Shown piece after piece: positions 63,591-64,000 of a DNA stretch of 64,000 nucleotides. Source of the stretch: Lunularia cruciata. Taxonomy: Eukaryota > Streptophyta > Marchantiopsida > Lunulariales > Lunulariaceae. Position numbers and translations under genes: made by a program. How positions within the stretch are numbered: position 1 is the stretch's first letter; every line of letters starts with the position of its first letter. The notes under the pieces were generated by a model. It was given only the letters and a program-made list of their open reading frames with translations. It did not search any database and had not been told where the DNA came from. The stretch is from assembly GCA_948567375.1 (NCBI GenBank), contig OX419757.1, forward strand, positions 70,928,001 to 70,992,000, given 5' to 3'.

Positions 63591-64000
63591 CACACATAAA
63601 TTATACATGAATTCTAAAATGTCACAATAATAAATTCATTGTTCCAATCAATCATATTTAGATCAAATTTGAACTCTAGTCAACAAGTGAGCATTATTAC
63701 AATCAAATCACAACCCCTCTAGCTAAAAGATTCCATTGATGCTCGCCGGAGTCTGTCCACCATAACCAAGAATTTGAAAAACTCAATATCAGATAAGTGA
63801 TCTCTCTCAAGCTGCACTTCAAAAGTATACCCCTTTGCTAGATCTAGGTCTCTGGCCCTAATGGTATCATTGATGACACATCTGACGGTGTGAACGGTGT
63901 AAGTGACAATGGGTCCCACCATGTGATCAATAACATTAACATGAAATCTGGTCATCGTCAAGTAGTCCATGAGCAATTACTTAAATAATTATGATTGCCA
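63591..64000 (-). repeat. Old LTR of the methyltransferase-element family
   Basis: Runs off the window edge. It matches the end of the 106-bp segment (CACACATAA, ATACAT, ATTCTAAA, CACAATAA) followed by the LTR core, for example TGCTCGCCGG, CTGTCCACCATA, TGACGGTGTGAACGGTG, GGGTCCCACC, in the same order as 13624-14122. It is heavily diverged, and the hairpin is lost. No internal coding is visible, so it is a solo LTR or the edge of an element beyond 64000. Confidence 0.8.

Overview
The window is land-plant nuclear DNA dominated by transposable elements. A germin-like protein gene with a plant-type TATA box, initiator-Met-tRNA-primed Ty3/gypsy chromoviruses, a Ty1/copia relic and an AT-rich background all point to a plant. 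I cannot name the species. The germin-like protein and the element types leave bryophyte, fern or lycophyte open. The only convincing host gene is the germin-like protein at 59911-60549 (minus).

Layout. 1-3611 is non-coding apart from a decayed coiled-coil reading frame on the minus strand. 3612-24078 is a nested array. A chromovirus, family A copy A1 (3612-24078, plus), is interrupted in its RNase H by a second family-A copy, A2 (6916-11692, TSD TTCTA). It is interrupted again inside its chromodomain by a very different Ty3/gypsy element on the minus strand (13568-23483, TSD TTGC). 24079-31375 is AT-rich sequence without genes. A third family-A copy (A4) begins at 31376 and runs into a 200-N assembly gap (32089-32288).

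The centrepiece is the element at 13568-23483. Its order is LTR, gag, two CCHC zinc knuckles, aspartic protease, C5 cytosine DNA methyltransferase, a -1 frame change, reverse transcriptase, RNase H, integrase, PHD finger, LTR. It therefore carries both a DNA-methylation writer and a histone-reader type domain. Its in-frame stops are all TAG or TGA and never TAA, the pattern expected if methylated CAG and CGA codons had deaminated.

From 33294 to 47586 the sequence is the reverse complement of 17796-32088 (14,293 bp). Paired coordinates always sum to 65382, and I saw one base difference. This is either a very recent palindrome or, more likely, two contigs of one locus joined head to head across the gap. 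The right copy of the methyltransferase element stops abruptly at 47586, just after the methyltransferase. It is joined there to the truncated 3' end of a third gypsy family (element B, minus, to 53136). B sits inside the 3' end of a family-A copy whose 3' LTR is 53412-53836. That LTR looks like the partner of the A4 5' LTR at 31376 (flanks CGTAA and CGTTA).

53837-59800 is AT-rich DNA with copia and gypsy relics. 59911-60720 is the germin-like gene and its promoter. 60721-64000 holds one unidentified decayed frame, a (TAAA)n tract and, at the right edge, an old LTR of the methyltransferase family. Family-A LTRs carry perfect heat-shock elements upstream of their TATA boxes. Families A and B share a ~71-73 codon frame between the primer-binding site and gag.
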